In this document: piece by piece, positions 26,401 to 41,400 of the stretch
Numbering within the stretch: position 1 is the stretch's first letter
Layout: each line of letters begins with the position of its first letter
Origin: Aurelia coerulea
Taxonomy: Eukaryota > Cnidaria > Scyphozoa > Semaeostomeae > Ulmaridae
NCBI GenBank assembly: GCA_039566865.1
Contig: CM076952.1
Span: 15,520,501-15,584,500 of the forward strand
Direction of reading: 5' to 3'
Length of the DNA: 64,000 nt
Position numbers and translations under genes: made by a program
The notes under the pieces: model-generated
What the model saw: only the letters and a program-made list of their open reading frames with translations
What the model was told of the DNA's origin: nothing
Database searches by the model: none

Positions 26401-29400
26401 GAAACAACACAGTGAGTAAAAATACAATTTTTATCATAATATAGGCCACATCAATGGTGCATTATTGCCCATGCACTGTTATAGCAAACGAATCTGTGTT
26501 ACTGCTTCGATTGAATACCAGATCAGAGTCTTGCTTTCTCTGTCTGAAAATTATTTTTTGTAACCAAACTGCGCATGCGCATGATGATGTCATTGGCTTT
26601 GACGTCATCATTCGTCGGAAAATCAGCAAGTTGTGCCCCCCCCCTGTCAATTGGTACCCGCGACACCCCTGCTGAATTCATGTCAAGAAATTCATGTCAA
26701 GAGATTTTGAAAGCTTTCAAACGTTTCCAAAAGCCTCCATTAGTTGAAAGGGATTCTTTTTATGCAGCTACCACTCCACTATTTTATCATTTTACATTTC
26801 AGGAGGATTAAAGTTAATTCAAATTCAAGATGATGGCTGTGGAATTAGAAAAGAGGATCTGGAAATAGTATGCAAGAGATTCACCACCAGTAAACTTGAA
26901 AAATTTGATGATTTGAAATCAATTCAAACATATGGTTTTAGAGGGGAAGCATTAGCTAGCATAAGTCACATTGCACATGTTACGATTACGACAAAGACAG
27001 CACAGGGGAAATGTGCATATAAGGCTAAATACCAAGATGGCAATATGATAGGTAAACTTACCCATTCATACGATAGCCCTTCAAACGGCTTTAGAGATGT
27101 GTGTGTTTTTGAAAGTACAATCTTTCTTCTTTCTCATGATAGGCAGTTTGGATACATTCATGGAATTATTTATCATTTAATTGCTATTTTAGTACTTATG
27201 GTCGACTTCAAATGCTGCATATGTTGTAAGAGCAATGTTCACATTTTTTACTGTAAAGTATATGAAACATATTTTGTCGAAACATTTCAGGCCTAGAAGC
27301 ACTTGCGGTGAAGCCCTGAGGTTGGAAAAAGACAAATTTGTTCCCATAAGATATGCATTTCTTAAACGTGATAAAATAAGCAGTAGCGTAGCCAGGGGGG
27401 AAAGGGGGGGGCGGCCGCCCCCCCCAATCATCGCCAAAGGTTGTTTTCGTGATTCGTCCAAATCCGTTGAGAAACTGAAGGGGGGTGGGGGTAAGTTGTA
27501 TTTACCTCCAACAGTTGTCGCAGCGCTGTTTGTGAATCTCAAAAGGGGGAAAAGGAAGTTAATCCTTTAACTAATAAATGGCATCTTCGCATCATTTAAG
27601 TCAACAAGGATAGCAAAAATTTTTGCTCGCTTCGCTCGCAGTTCCAAACATCTGTCATAGTATGTCTCGTATAACATCTTACTACCGCTCGGCTTGTTAT
27701 CACGTCCAGGCATTGCTGCTTTATTAGAATCAATGAACCTGACTTAGGCGCCCCTTTAACTGTGTATGTGTATTGCATCTATTTGGGAAAGAATATAAAT
27801 CAAATTAAGTGCTTCGCAGAAATTTCTGCTCGCTTCGCTCGCACTTCTATGTGTATTTACACTTTTCGTATTTGGCAATGCTGCCACTTGTCTACTTCGG
27901 GCCTACTTCATCGCGATTTCTGCACTCCCAGATGCATCTAGCATTATGCCTTCCTTACTTTTTATCGACAGTGCCCGTCTTTTCGGAAATGCCATGAAAG
28001 TCAATGTGTGCTTCTCAAAAATTTCATCTAAAACCGAAGAGAAAATAGCTGGGTATAGGTTGGGAAAGAATTTTACGATAAATGTCAAATCTTGGCACTG
28101 GCAAGTATGATATTGGGAGACGCATTCTAAGGAGATGCATTTACTAAGCCAAAGTAAAGGATCATGATATTGGGAGATGCATTCTAAGCCAAAGTAAAGG
28201 GTCTTTCTTCAAGAATTTCCTCGTGCTCTGATTCATAGGATAACTGTTACAAAACGATCAAGGTTTCTTTGTCGCTAAAGGCAAGCATGATATTGGGAGA
28301 TGCATTCTAAGCCAAAGTAAAGGGCGTGGCCCAACAATTTTCCTGGGGGCTTCGCCCCTAGGCCCCCTCATTGTCATACCCCCACTTTATTTATCCTGGC
28401 CACGCCGCTGCATTCTCTTTATGTTTCTTATGCTCACTAAACGTCACCATTCAATTGCACGAGCATTTGCTGTTTTTCTAGTGTTTTGATAAGAGTTTCA
28501 AGACGACAGACAAATAAAAATTGAAGTTGGCAAATGATGGTATAAAAGCTTCTTACAAGCCCCCGGACCCCCATTTTTACTCGCTTCACTCGCATCTTGC
28601 CCCCACCAAAGACAGGACCCTGGCTACACCACTGAAAATAAGCTGTTCCAAGATGGATTTCCGTCGATTCAAATGCCCCATCACTTTCCGTTATCTAGAA
28701 TAGGTCTTAATTACAAAACCATAAATTTAGTGATGAATAATTCAATTTATAAGCCAACGCAGATATCATTGCAAAGAAGATAGATTGTACTTTCAGATGG
28801 CATGCCTCAAATTCATGCAAATATCATTGTTTCCTGAAGAATATCGAATAAATGTGGGTTGCTTTTTTGGCTGAAACATCCTGTAGTTTGAACGAATTAA
28901 CTCAATCCAATCATGGTGATCTTAATCATAATCATGAGGCAGCTGTAAAATAGTTTCAAAGAACCATTTCGAAATAACTTTGGTGTTAGCCGACTATCCC
29001 ATACAACTGCCTGAAAATATGTGTGCTTGTCTCGGTTTCTGGACACTTGCTTAACCTGTTAATTGTCCTCACTTGCTCTGATGAAGTAGACCTATGAAAA
29101 TTTGGCATCGATGGACAGATCTTGAGGAGCGGAGTTTGAGTTTAAGAAGAATTTGAGTGGGAAGTGTAGAAACTTTGTGCTTTAAATTGTATAAATATCA
29201 ATTTGTGCAATCTAAAAGCCTGCTTCCTCCTTCCTTCATATCTGAAGTCATATTAAGTCGATTTTCCAAAATATGAAAGTGAATTTGATTCACCTAGTAG
29301 AATCTAAAAAATTGAGCAGTTATGAACTTTTAGAGCCACAGTATAGTAGCTTGTATTTTTTACAGCTTCAAGAGCCAGCACCCTGTGGCTCGCAACTGAC

Positions 29401-32400
29401 AGTTTTCAACGTTGTATGGTTTAGCCAATCAGAGCTCATTGCTACAATTCTGGCCAAAATTCACTGAGACAATGCTCTTTGCGACGAAAGATACTTTCCC
29501 TGCCTGCAAACAGCTACCTTACACGTCTACCTTGCACCCCTTCCCTCCCCATTTTAAGGTTGATTTGATGGAATAAAACATAGTTATTAACTTATCTGTG
29601 ACATTTCTATCATTCTTCTTCTTAGCTCTTCACTCGGGCTTTAACTCAGAACTTCCTCCAGAAAGAAAGTTTCTCAATGGTTTTGGCCGGGATTGTAAGT
29701 TAGTGGAGTGAGCCAGCCAAAAACTATTCTTAGCTTATCCCTCCAGTGTATAAAGACATTTGAAAATATAGTACTCAATTGACATATCGCTGTCGCTTCA
29801 TCAGAGAGTTCAGGAAAATAGCCTTCATTTAGTGTATGGTTAGACTATGAGTCTAGTCATCCAATTTATTACAGGTGATGCCAAAGCATGCGCTGGCAAC
29901 ACAGGCACTCAAATAGTGGTAGAAGACTTGTTTTATAATGTCTCAGTTAGAAGAAAAGCTCTGAAGAGTGGTAGCGAAGAACATGGCAAAGTTATGGATG
30001 TTATCAGTAAATATGCAATACACAACCAAGGTATTGGCTTTACTTTGAAAAAATACGGAGAAAGTATAGCCGATGTACGAACATTATCAAAATCATCCAA
30101 GAAAGATAATATCCAGACGATTTATGGACCAACAATTGCAAAAGAATTACTCGAGGTTAAAGTTGAAGATGCGAAGCTTTGTTTCAAGATGAATGGTTTC
30201 ATATCCAATGCAAACTTCTCTGTCAAGAAAGTTATTTTCCTACTTTTTATCAACAACCGGCTCGTTGACTGCACAAATCTACGTAAAGCAATTGAAGTTG
30301 TTTACGGTAACTACCTACCAAAAGATAAACATCCATTTGTTTACATGAGTTTATTTATTACCCCAAACAACATCGATGTCAATGTTCATCCAACGAAACA
30401 CGAAGTCCACTTTCTGCATGAAGATTTAATTGTTGAAAGTATTCAAAAGGCAGTTGATGCAAAACTGTTAGGTGCTAATGAATCGAGGCATTATTACACA
30501 CAGACCCTTATTCCTACATTTGGTTCAACATCGATTTCTGGTGAGTCGTTGATCAAAAGTGTTTCTATATTAATAAGGTGCTTATATATTAGTAAGGCCT
30601 ATTGCCTAACTATGTGTTGTGTAAATGTCAGTTTCTAGTCAGTGGAATTTTTTGAGCGGGCGGAAATTCTTCATCTGCGAGAAAAATTTCGCATTGTAAT
30701 TGAATAGAAATTCACGGTTGAGTGACTTTTGACTGCGTAAATTCCACTCATTCGGAAGACTCCACTGGCTGGAGACTGGCCTTCAGCAGTAGGTCGCTAA
30801 ATATGGGAGGGTGTATGTCCTACATTTCAACATGATGAAGTCCATGTAAGATATTTGGGGGATTTGGGGTCAGGAATTTACTTAAAATCCATGCTAGCAG
30901 TTATAGCAGTTAATTAATGTAAAAAAAGGAAATCGATAGTAGGAAAACGGCAGTTACTGAGACATAGAAAACAATCTGGATTCAGTGGCGTTTTGGGCGG
31001 CTGTTTTTTACTGGGGTTGCCAGATCCTTTTTGCGCCCCCTCTCCAAGGACATAAAAGAAAATGGTCAGAATCACTTTTCATTAGAACGTCTCAGACACG
31101 GTACGCAATGCTGCTTTTAAGTAAGGAAACAATCTCACTGGGGGCCATGGCCCATCAGCCCTCCCTGTCACCACGCCACTGGCCTCATTGTCAGTTATCA
31201 GTAAATAGTCTATGCTATACCAGGCTTTAATGTTCCGGTTGTCCCTAAAAGAGTACTCCCGTCATTAGAAAGATCCCAAGAGTCGATTATGAAACCTGTG
31301 GTAAAATGCTCTGTTTGATCTCTTTTTCAATGAACCAAATATGTTTGACGATTATACGATGTTAGTTTTCTTTAGGGTATGAAATAACGCATCAAAAATC
31401 TTAGTTCTCTAACAACATCGTTAATGATGCTGAAGAGCCTTTAGATTGAGATTTTTCATCATCATCGATCAAGTCTTCAATAATAGTGTGCTTTTCTTTC
31501 TGACACTGATGGCCAAACTGAAAGCTTGATATACAAAAGGAATTTAATTTGGTAATAATCAATGCCTTTTGCAGTAGGTCTCAATAACAGGCAGCCTAAA
31601 AAGAGCAAGATTTATGAATTTTAAAACCATTCACAAGATCAGCTATTTCTGGAAGAAGAATTTGGTTTTTGAATTACTTGCCAAAAATAGTTCAAGATCG
31701 GCCGTATAGTAAAGTTTTGGTGATTCTTCAACCAGGAGTACTTTTTTGGGACACCCGGTACAATATTTGGTTTCCACAAATTAAGGATCATTATTATATG
31801 GCGTTCGAAAATACGGCTCCTCGGACCGGCAACGCAGCAATTCGATTGGTTCTTGATCGGTCCGTAAAAGTATTTTTCGTTCGAAGCCGTATTGGACCGG
31901 GCGTTGCCTTAAAAATAAAAAGACGGCACGGATCTCACCGTATTGAAAACTACAATGTATTTCCTGGGTTCTAGCAGTGACCTGTCATAAATTCATTCTG
32001 GAAGAATCAATTTGGAGATTTGCGGCACAGCAAAAACACTGTAAATCTGGTGCCCATTGTTCCAAATCCAGATTGGACCGAAATATCGAAAATTGCTGTT
32101 TGATCCATTGTTGTGCGAGAGCTGTGCTTATCAAAACACATTTTGTTAGATGCATTCAGCCTCCTGAACTTAATTGGCGATTTACACAGAATAGGAGAAC
32201 CACACTCTTCGTATCTTTTATTATTTTTTCGACACTAAGAACTAAAATGAAGGATTGGGAGCAATCTTGCGTGAATACAATATTTTCTGTAACTCTTTGA
32301 GGACAGAGAGGTAGGCTCCTTTTCATAGAAATTTGCATGCTCGCTATTCGTCATTTTTGTGTCACACAATATTGTCTTCAAAATTTGTATCTAAGTTGAA

Positions 32401-35400
32401 AAACTAATTTCTTGGAATCAAACTTCAAAACTTTATCAGCCAACAGCAGATCTAATTTGTTTTGAACATTCTATTTTATAAATTGACCAATCAGATAACC
32501 CATGAAAAATTCTTACATTGTCGATGAAAAAGTTGTGGAGAGTACAAAAGATATATTTGCCGGAAAACTATAATGTTTGCCTTGATGCACAGAAGACTCC
32601 AGGGAGCTAATTGCAAGTTGGGCATCTTGCTTCAGTATAGCTGCATTATAAAATCGATTGAAGTGTTACATCCTTTTTCCATTATGGGTGCCATTGAGGT
32701 ATTTAATATCAAGGCAAAATTTCTTTATGGAAAGCAAAATTTGCTCGCTTTGCTGCTCTGTTTATATCATTTGATTATTTAAACTTCAGATATTACTGAG
32801 AGTGCTGCGGAGGCATTAAATGAGCAAAGAAATAAGAAAGACAAGGTATATGCGCACCAAATGGTGCGAACTGATGCCAGGGAACAAAAGATTGATGCCT
32901 TTTATGAGAAATGTGCTGCAAGGTATGTGCTTAAATTTATCAGTTGAGATTAGGCTTTTCAGTTCCTTTCTCAGTCTGTCCGACGTACTTACGTGAATTC
33001 ATACTTTCCTAAGCGTGGTACCATCATTGTATTAAGATTTCATTCCTGCAGGGAATGGATTCAGTGTCCCACAGGCATGAAATATCCGTGCTATAAATAT
33101 ACTGCTATGTAGCTCAATACAGTGGTCGGAGAAATTTGAGCAGGTTGCTGGAAAAGACTGTGGCAATTACTAACTATACGTTCGGAATGTTTTACCATGA
33201 AATCAACTTTCTGATAAGACAAAATACACGAGTATGCAAAGCATGGCAATAACGCAGACAGTAATACTTAAAACTTTTCAATTTTTGTTACCATTTAAGA
33301 ACAGACTTGAAGGAAAAGAGACAATTAAGGATTAACAAAAGATATTTTCCGCTTTAAATTATCTTTAGCAGGTATTGTATCTCACTTGTTACGACTCAAT
33401 TTATCGCTAAAATGGAAGACGTTGAATTCTTATCTAGGATTTTAGTTGTCAAGTTGATTGGTTTTGCAATAAGCGGCAATCCTGAGTATTGAATTGTGCA
33501 CAAGTTGATAGATTTAGAATGGAAAAATCGTTATTTCCAGTGACACAATGTTTGATAATCTATCAACCAATATTCCTTTGTGCTTTCCCAGAAAATGTAT
33601 CCACTGATCGTGAAAGACTTTTACCAACGTGCTCACAAAGGGCCGAATGAAATTTCAATCTTTTTAAAATTTGATGGGTGACCTTTGTTTTGCTGATATG
33701 AATTACATTAAAATCCAAAAGTTTTTATAGATACTATTTTCAGACAAAAGTTTATGCAAAACGCTTTTGTTGTAATTACCCCTAAGTGCGCCGAAAACCA
33801 TTTTGTCTAAACTACTTGCTGTATTTAGAATTAGGCTGATTCTATGAAAATATAAACCATTTTAAGCGAAGGATTTGATCAATAAACTGTGAAAGTTACC
33901 TTTTTCTGATTTTCCACGTGTCAAGTTTTTGTTCTTATACCGGGTATCAGAAACATTATATGCAAAAATATGAAAATTCCTACGAACGCAATCACCCAAA
34001 AAATTATTTTGCGTTACCCCTCAATGGCTAAATTGAATTTTGTTGTTCTGCTGGTGGCAGAGCTATAGGTCAGCAAACGTAAAATTTGCTCTGAGGTCCA
34101 AAAACAGAGCCTCCATAAGACCCCTGAATATGACAAGTGGCTCCAAAGTATGGTAACCCTCGCTACTTCCAGCAAACAATCTCCTGCTTATTTTACTTGA
34201 ACAAAAGTAAAGCAAACTAAAATAAGACTTTCTTGAGAAATTGTCTCACTGTTCGTCATTGATAAACGGAACACTTTACCTTTGCGGCAATGAAGCAGTT
34301 ATTGTCGAAGTTTTGGAATTTTACGACGGAATTTTACGTCCGTTGATTTATAGCTCTGCGATGGTCACCTGTTCTCCGTGGCTTCGCCTTTGTAGTGTAG
34401 TAAAGTAGTTCGTACGTAGTGTCTTAAGTAGTTTGTGTTGTAAAATTTTATATTGAATAAAATAGAAAAATAAAAAAAGCTCTGCGATCAGTTATTAACA
34501 ATGGTGGGAAAAATACCAAACCTCACTTTAGCCATTGAGAGATAATAGAATGATGGCGTCAGAAGTCTTCAAATTTTGGGACACCCAGTATGTATGAATA
34601 GAATTACACGGATTCCAGGATTCATTTGTTGTTAAAATAGCTATCAAGGATTCCTTTTGTCTACCCAGCACATCCACCTCGACTACGGATGCATATAAAA
34701 GTGCAACCGATTCGCCAGCAGAATGCAGTGAGGTTGTGACCATTGCTGATGACGAATCTCCAGATTCTAACCCTGCGATTCACAGATTTAAGAGCAATCA
34801 GATATCATCAAAATCAAGTAAGATTTTTTAGTAGAATGGCTTCTAGCGTTCAGTAAAGAGATGATGCTTGGGACCTGGGAGCTTGTTTCTCTTGTATGTA
34901 CTCCCAAAGAAAGTATAATAGTTTGAACGGTTCCTGCAGAGGAGCCTTACTTCCAAAAATGTAATTCAACTTCATGACATAGGCTATATGGAATCATAAC
35001 TTACAATTTACGGCCTCTCATGTCCAAATTGGCTGTGTTGTCGATATTGATACTTTTAGTGTTGAAATATTAGTGTTTAAAGTTCAGCTTCAACATACAT
35101 ACCTTGTTTTTGGTATTGGTGTGTTAAGAACTATTAATCTTGAAAGGCCAAATTTGTTAAATTTGCATCCACCTCCAAACTCCTCCAAACCAGAGCTTTG
35201 GCATTTTGGCATGAACAAATTCTTGAAGCTCAGCAAATAAATCAACGATGGTCTAAATCAACGATGGCCTTGATGAAATTTGAACAATATTATATTATAT
35301 CACATTATATTCTATTTTTCCAGAAGTCACGCATTGGGCAATTTCTTGATTTTCTTTGATTTCAGTTTTAATCTAGATATGCTTCAAGAATTTGCTTAGT

Positions 35401-38400
35401 CCAAAGGGTGGAGGCGCGGATTTGGAGTTGGACGTAAATTTGAGCTTTCAACATTAATATTTAATACTCTCAAGGCACCAGTGTCAACAAACAAGGTGTC
35501 CTTGCTCAAGATAATAGACTATTTGCCAGTTAGGAAAAAGGGATTGAGGCGAGCGCGGCCAATTCGACAGCCCTAGTAACAGTCGGAAATTCGGCGAATC
35601 CTCTCTATTTCAGAATATCGTATTCGATGTATTTCCCACGATCGATTTGTAGAGTAGGGCACATAAACAAACGATCAGCTGATCTTGATTTCATTCTCAT
35701 TTTTCATTTTACAATATTTATACAGGTTAAAATAGGATTCATATATAAATATGTTTTTCAACGTGACCTGTTTAAACAAAGAGAAACAAACCTAAGCACT
35801 AAAACTAAGAACAAAAGAAATTTACATGCCTAATTTACAATATTATACAAAACTAAGACTAATTAATAAAATAAAAGTTGTCCCCGTCCATAGTTGTCCT
35901 TTGGAGGTTTTCAGGGAGGGTGCCAATTTTGTCTCTCTTTCTAGGTTGTTCCACGGTTTCGCACAGCGATAAGAAAAAGCCTTTTGGCCATTGATAGTTT
36001 TTAGGAACGGTATCTTAAGATCAGGTTCTGATGAGCGCAGAAACCGCTCTCTACCGTCCGAACATTTTATGAATAATTTGTTCAAGTAGTCTGGGGCAAG
36101 CGAATTCAAAGATTTATAAGTTAGCGTTGCTGTCTCTTTTCTTGCGGGATTTCTGATATTTGAAACTGATTTTTTGACACCTTACTTCACATGTTATAAG
36201 TCCAACACTTTGGAGAAAATTTTGAAAAATCAACGAAAACTGGCCGATCGTCTTGGGCTGATTCTGAAGTGGATAAATCGAGAAACTGAAAACAAACTTT
36301 TGGAGGACCTTATTTCAACCCTTTTAAAGGTACTTAATCAATAATCTGGAGTTGCCAAGTGCATTTAGTAGGAAAACGAGCACGATCCATTTGGGAGGAA
36401 AAAGGGCCTAAGTGGAAATTTTCGGGATTTCCCTCCCCACAGCTTTGAATTTTTCTCTTCATTTCATTTTTACTTTTTTAACCACGGTAGCCCCGTCAGT
36501 CTGCAGAGACTGCTTTACAGGGGGCCGTGCAAAATACTATTAAAACAAATTTAAAATCTTATTTACAGTTAAGCCCTATTTACAATTAATATAATATAAA
36601 TAAATGATAAATACAAATAGAAACGTTCCTATATTTATCGAAAGAAAAGTAAAAAGAAAAACGAAAAACCCTCTACAATTTCTTTTTTAGCCTCTTTTTG
36701 AAAGTTGAAAGGGGAGGGTTCATGTTTGAAATCTGAACTTAATTGGTTCCAAACCTTAGGCCCTCGAAATGAAATGGACTTCTGCCCATTTGACGTTTTG
36801 AAGAAAGGAACACGCAAGTCAGCTTCGGTATTTCTTAGTCTCATTGTGTTGAGAGCTGATTTTTTTACAAATAACTTAGACAGATATTCGGGCACAAGAC
36901 TATTTGTTGACTTGTACATTATAGTCGCTGTTTCACTTTGAATAATGTCTAAGATAGTTGGCCATTTCAGCCTTTTGATTAGACCAGCTGCTGAAACATC
37001 ATAGCTGCTATTTGAAACAATTCTGGAAGCTCGATTTTGCAATTTTTGGAGAGTGTCAATTTGGGTTTTACCACAGCATCCCCAAACTGAGCAACAATAC
37101 CTAAAGTGGGGTTCAACAATTCCTCTGTACATCTTACTGAGCGTTTCCTCAGGGAGAAATTTCTTTGCATACTTAAGAAAACCTAAGACTCGAGATACTT
37201 TAGTTCTCATACACTTTATATGCTCATCCCAGACAAGATGACTGCCCAACTGGACACCAAGGTATTTAGTCCTCTCCACAGTCTCTATCTGTGTGCCATT
37301 TATAGAAAAGGAAGGCTGGTCAATGACTTCATCACAAATCTTTTCAGCTTTGGACGGGATCCAACTATCATTGCATGAGTTTTAAGGATGTTTAAGGAAA
37401 TTTTGTTTCCCTGCAGCCAATCTTTTAAATAATCTAGATCTTCGTTCATACATTGGTTAAGCTCTTCTATGTTTTTTTGATGCATATGAAAGACTGTTGT
37501 CGTCTGCATACATAGTCACGTTGCAATTTCGCAGAGCAAGTGGGAGATCGTTAATGTAGATTAAAAACAGTGGGGGACCAAGGCAAGAGCCCTGTGGAAC
37601 ACCACAAGTGACATTCTTAGTCTGCGAAAGTGCACCATTGACTTTGCAGTATTGCCGTCTGTTGTTCAGATATGAAACAAACCAAGAATGTTCCAGACCA
37701 GTTATACCATACCTAATTAGCTTTTTAAGGAGAATGTCATGATCTACGGTATCAAATGCTTTCTTTAGGTCGATGAATACATTTGCTGTGTATTTTCCGT
37801 TATCCATATTTACGTACCATTCGTTTGTACTCGCAAGCAGACAGGTAACAACAGAATGTAACAATCGGAAAGCAGATTGATTTGAGAACGGAAGCTTGTT
37901 TTTGATTAGAAAATCATAAACTTGATTATAGACCAACTTCTCGAACAGTCTGGCTAGAAATGGCAAGACAGATATAGGCCTGTAATTTGAACTGTCATCT
38001 TGTTGACCGCTCTTGAAGACAGGGGCAACTCGCGCATTTTTCCAGCTGTCTGGAAAAACTCCGGTAGCAAGAGGGAGGCTGAAAATGTTGCATAGGGACT
38101 CAGCTATCACAGGCAGTCCCATTTTTAAGAAAAAATTGGCTATACCATCGGGGCCAGAACCCTTTGAAGTGTCAAATTTTCCGAAAACCCCTTCAATTTG
38201 AGGTACACTGATAGGCTCGAAATTGAATTGCACGCTTTTTTGGTTAATCTTGTACTCATTCGTTAAGAGAGGATTTGATGTCTCAGGTATTTTATCACTG
38301 TGGTTCTTGCCAATTTCACAGAAAAAGTTATTCATTTGTTCTGCAATAGCTATATCACCCGATACCGTTTTTCCTTCAACCTCCAGGGATGAGATGTGAG

Positions 38401-41400
38401 TGGGTCTTAGACTTCTTATTTAGAACTTGATTAATTGTTTTCCACGTGTTTTTAAGGTCACCATCACATGAGGCGATCCTGTTTGTGAAAAATTCGCGCT
38501 TCAAATTCTCATTCAGTTTATTCACTCGATTTCGCTGCTGGCGATAAGCCTGCATTAAAAGATCGGATTTAGAACTAACAGCGAGTTTCTTAATACTATC
38601 TCGAGATTTACACATGAGTTTGAAATCTTTCGTCAACCAGGGAGAGAACTTTTCAGAAACTCGTCTGTTGCGCATCGGGGCATGCTTTTCCAGAATAATA
38701 GAAAACATATTAGACCATTGCTCTACAATTTGGTTAATATCGTCACCGTGTACGTTTTAATTCTTCTTTTAAACATTGATTCAGATTCCTTTATGTCGGC
38801 AGGTAGTGTCCTCCAGAGCTTCTGCCCGAGGAATCGCACAGTTTCTGTTCCAAACCTCTTAACTTTTGGTAAACATATGTTTCCGCCTTCTCATACGAAG
38901 GCACTTTTTCTATGAAAATCTCATTCATAAAGCTAGGGGCGTTTCCTGATTTTGTTTTATATCTTTCAGTTAGAAGTAACCGCAGTCTAATGGACAGATG
39001 CCGAGTTTTGATTCACGAGTAGAGTTTCAAAAAGTGATTATCACAATGCGTAAAGCCCTTTCTTGTATCTTATTGATTTTTTTATTTAGGTTTCTATCAT
39101 GAAACATCCATACCAATGGGCAATAACTAAAATGTGACATGATGAAAATCAGTGACGCAAGTTGTTCAGTCTCATGTAATTCGCAATTCTAGCCAGAGCA
39201 TGTAGTTTTTGGGCAGCCTTCTTACAGAGCGTTTCAACGTGGGACTTAAACGTTAGTTTATTGTCTAATAGAAGTACCAATTTTCACATGTATATCGTCA
39301 TGTATTCCACCAAACATCATTACATGGCATTTTTCTTCGTTAAGTTTCATATAGTTATTAGGAAACCAGTTTAAGATGGCTGCAACGCCATCTTCCAATC
39401 TTCGCACAACATGATCTATCTTATCACTCACAACGTAAATAGTGGTATCATCAGCGTAATTACAAAATCATCCATCAGATAGAGCATGTCATTTATATAT
39501 ATGTTAAATAAAAGTGGTCCCAAAACGGAACCTTTCAATTGCTGAAAGAGCCATTTACCTTTACACGCTGTTTCCTTGAAAGATAACTATAAATAAATTC
39601 AAGTGCAGATCTGTCTAAGCCATATGCATTGAGTTTGGCTATCAGCAGTTCATGATTCAAACAATCAAAGACAATCCATTAAAATTGCACCCGCAAAGTC
39701 TAATCCCAACTTTTTCTAGAAAACGCAAAAGCGCATTTTGTGTAGAGAATCCTCTTCGAAAACCGCATAGCAATATGGAGAGAAATCGCAAATCCATTAA
39801 TTGGGAGTGCATCAGTCGCTCAAATACCTTAGATACTGCAGGGAGAACAGTGATCGGCCTGAAATTTTTCTTTCTGAGCAACACTTTGATTGAAGAGGTT
39901 ACATAGATGTTGCGCAAATATATCTGGGTACTCTTTTAAAATTTTAGCCGGGATTGCACCTACAGGCGAAGATTTCTTTGGATCTAACCGTGCCAGTTGT
40001 AAAGCAACCTGTTGAATGGATACCTCACTGAAACTAAATCTTTCAGTATATTTCATATTGGACTGAATTCTTATAATGCTTGGATGCAAACTAAATTTTT
40101 TAATAGCAATATGTAGATCAACTATATGTATTGGATCAACTCTTCAAATCATTTAGAAAATCCTCTTCACAAAAATTTTTCATTTGAAAAAAGAAAGAAT
40201 CGATATTCTGCGAATTTTAGAGATGAATTCAAGATTAAAAGTGTATTAGTGAAAGAATACGGTTTCTCGTCGATTTTTGACATGCCGAGGCCGGTTACCC
40301 CTCACAAAACGGAGTTACGGTCCAAAATGGGGTAGGCCAGAAATGTTTCCCCATTTTCGCGGCCCCCGCGCTCCGCCCCTGGGGGCAATATTGAGTCCCA
40401 AATTGCGTGATTAGACTCGCGAACGAGTCATCTCTTGAAATTTTTTTTCTGTTTTAAAATTGGCTGAGTTACCATCGAGCATCGGCTCCAAATGCAGCCT
40501 CGGGTCAAAAAATCGGGCTGGGTCGGCTTGCCGTTTATACTCCAATGGAGCGCACCCCCCGGATTTCCGACTGTTACTAGGGCTGTCGGAATTGGCCGCA
40601 CTAGCGCCAATCCCTTTTTCTTAATTGGCAAATGGTATATTGACGAAATTTTTTAGAGTGATTAGCCATTGAATAAAGCTATATTCACATAGCTGGACTC
40701 AACAAAATCTGTTTACTTTTTTTCTGGGACACCCGGTATATTCTCCTCTCTTTTCTAGCTAAAAGAAAGCGTGACGAGACGAACACAAGTTCCTTAGTAG
40801 CTCCACGGAGAGATATTCGCTTGACAAGTGTGAAAAATCTTCGCAAGGCTATTGATGAAAAGGAACATGCTGCCATGAAAACTTTGCTGGAAGACCACAT
40901 TTTCGTTGGGTGTGTTGATAGATCTCAAGCCCTTATACAGCATAGTACAAAGTTATATCTTGTGAACACAGCGAAGTTATCAAAGGAACTCTTCTATCAA
41001 ATAGTCATTTTTAATTTCGGCAACTTTGGTTACATGCGGTTGTCGAGTCCAGCTCCTGTTTACGATTTAGCGTTGCTTGCCTTGGAAACAGAGCAGAGTG
41101 GGTGGACACAGTCAGATGGGCCTAAAGATGAGCTTGCTAAATATGCTGTGGAGTTGCTTAAATCAAAAGCTGAAATGCTGCTTGATTACTTCTCTATTGA
41201 AATTGATCCAAATGGGAATCTTCTAGCGTTGCCTTTGCTTTTGAAGAAGTTCAACCCTGATGTGAACAGATTGCCAATGTTCTTATTGCGTCTTGCTACT
41301 GATGTGAGTTTCTACCTTATTTCTTAATCTTTATCTGGCATTTGAAACTGTGGCTCTTCAGACCTGCAGCGGAGCAGTCTGATTGGTTCTTGATTGGTTG

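Noticed and set aside
31222..31310. Cryptic MLH1 exon in intron 3 (open frame after CCAG, donor-like GTAAAA)
   Set aside because: Its phase would shift the frame at exon 4 into an early stop, and the sequence is largely the left end of a mariner-like MITE that starts at 31235.
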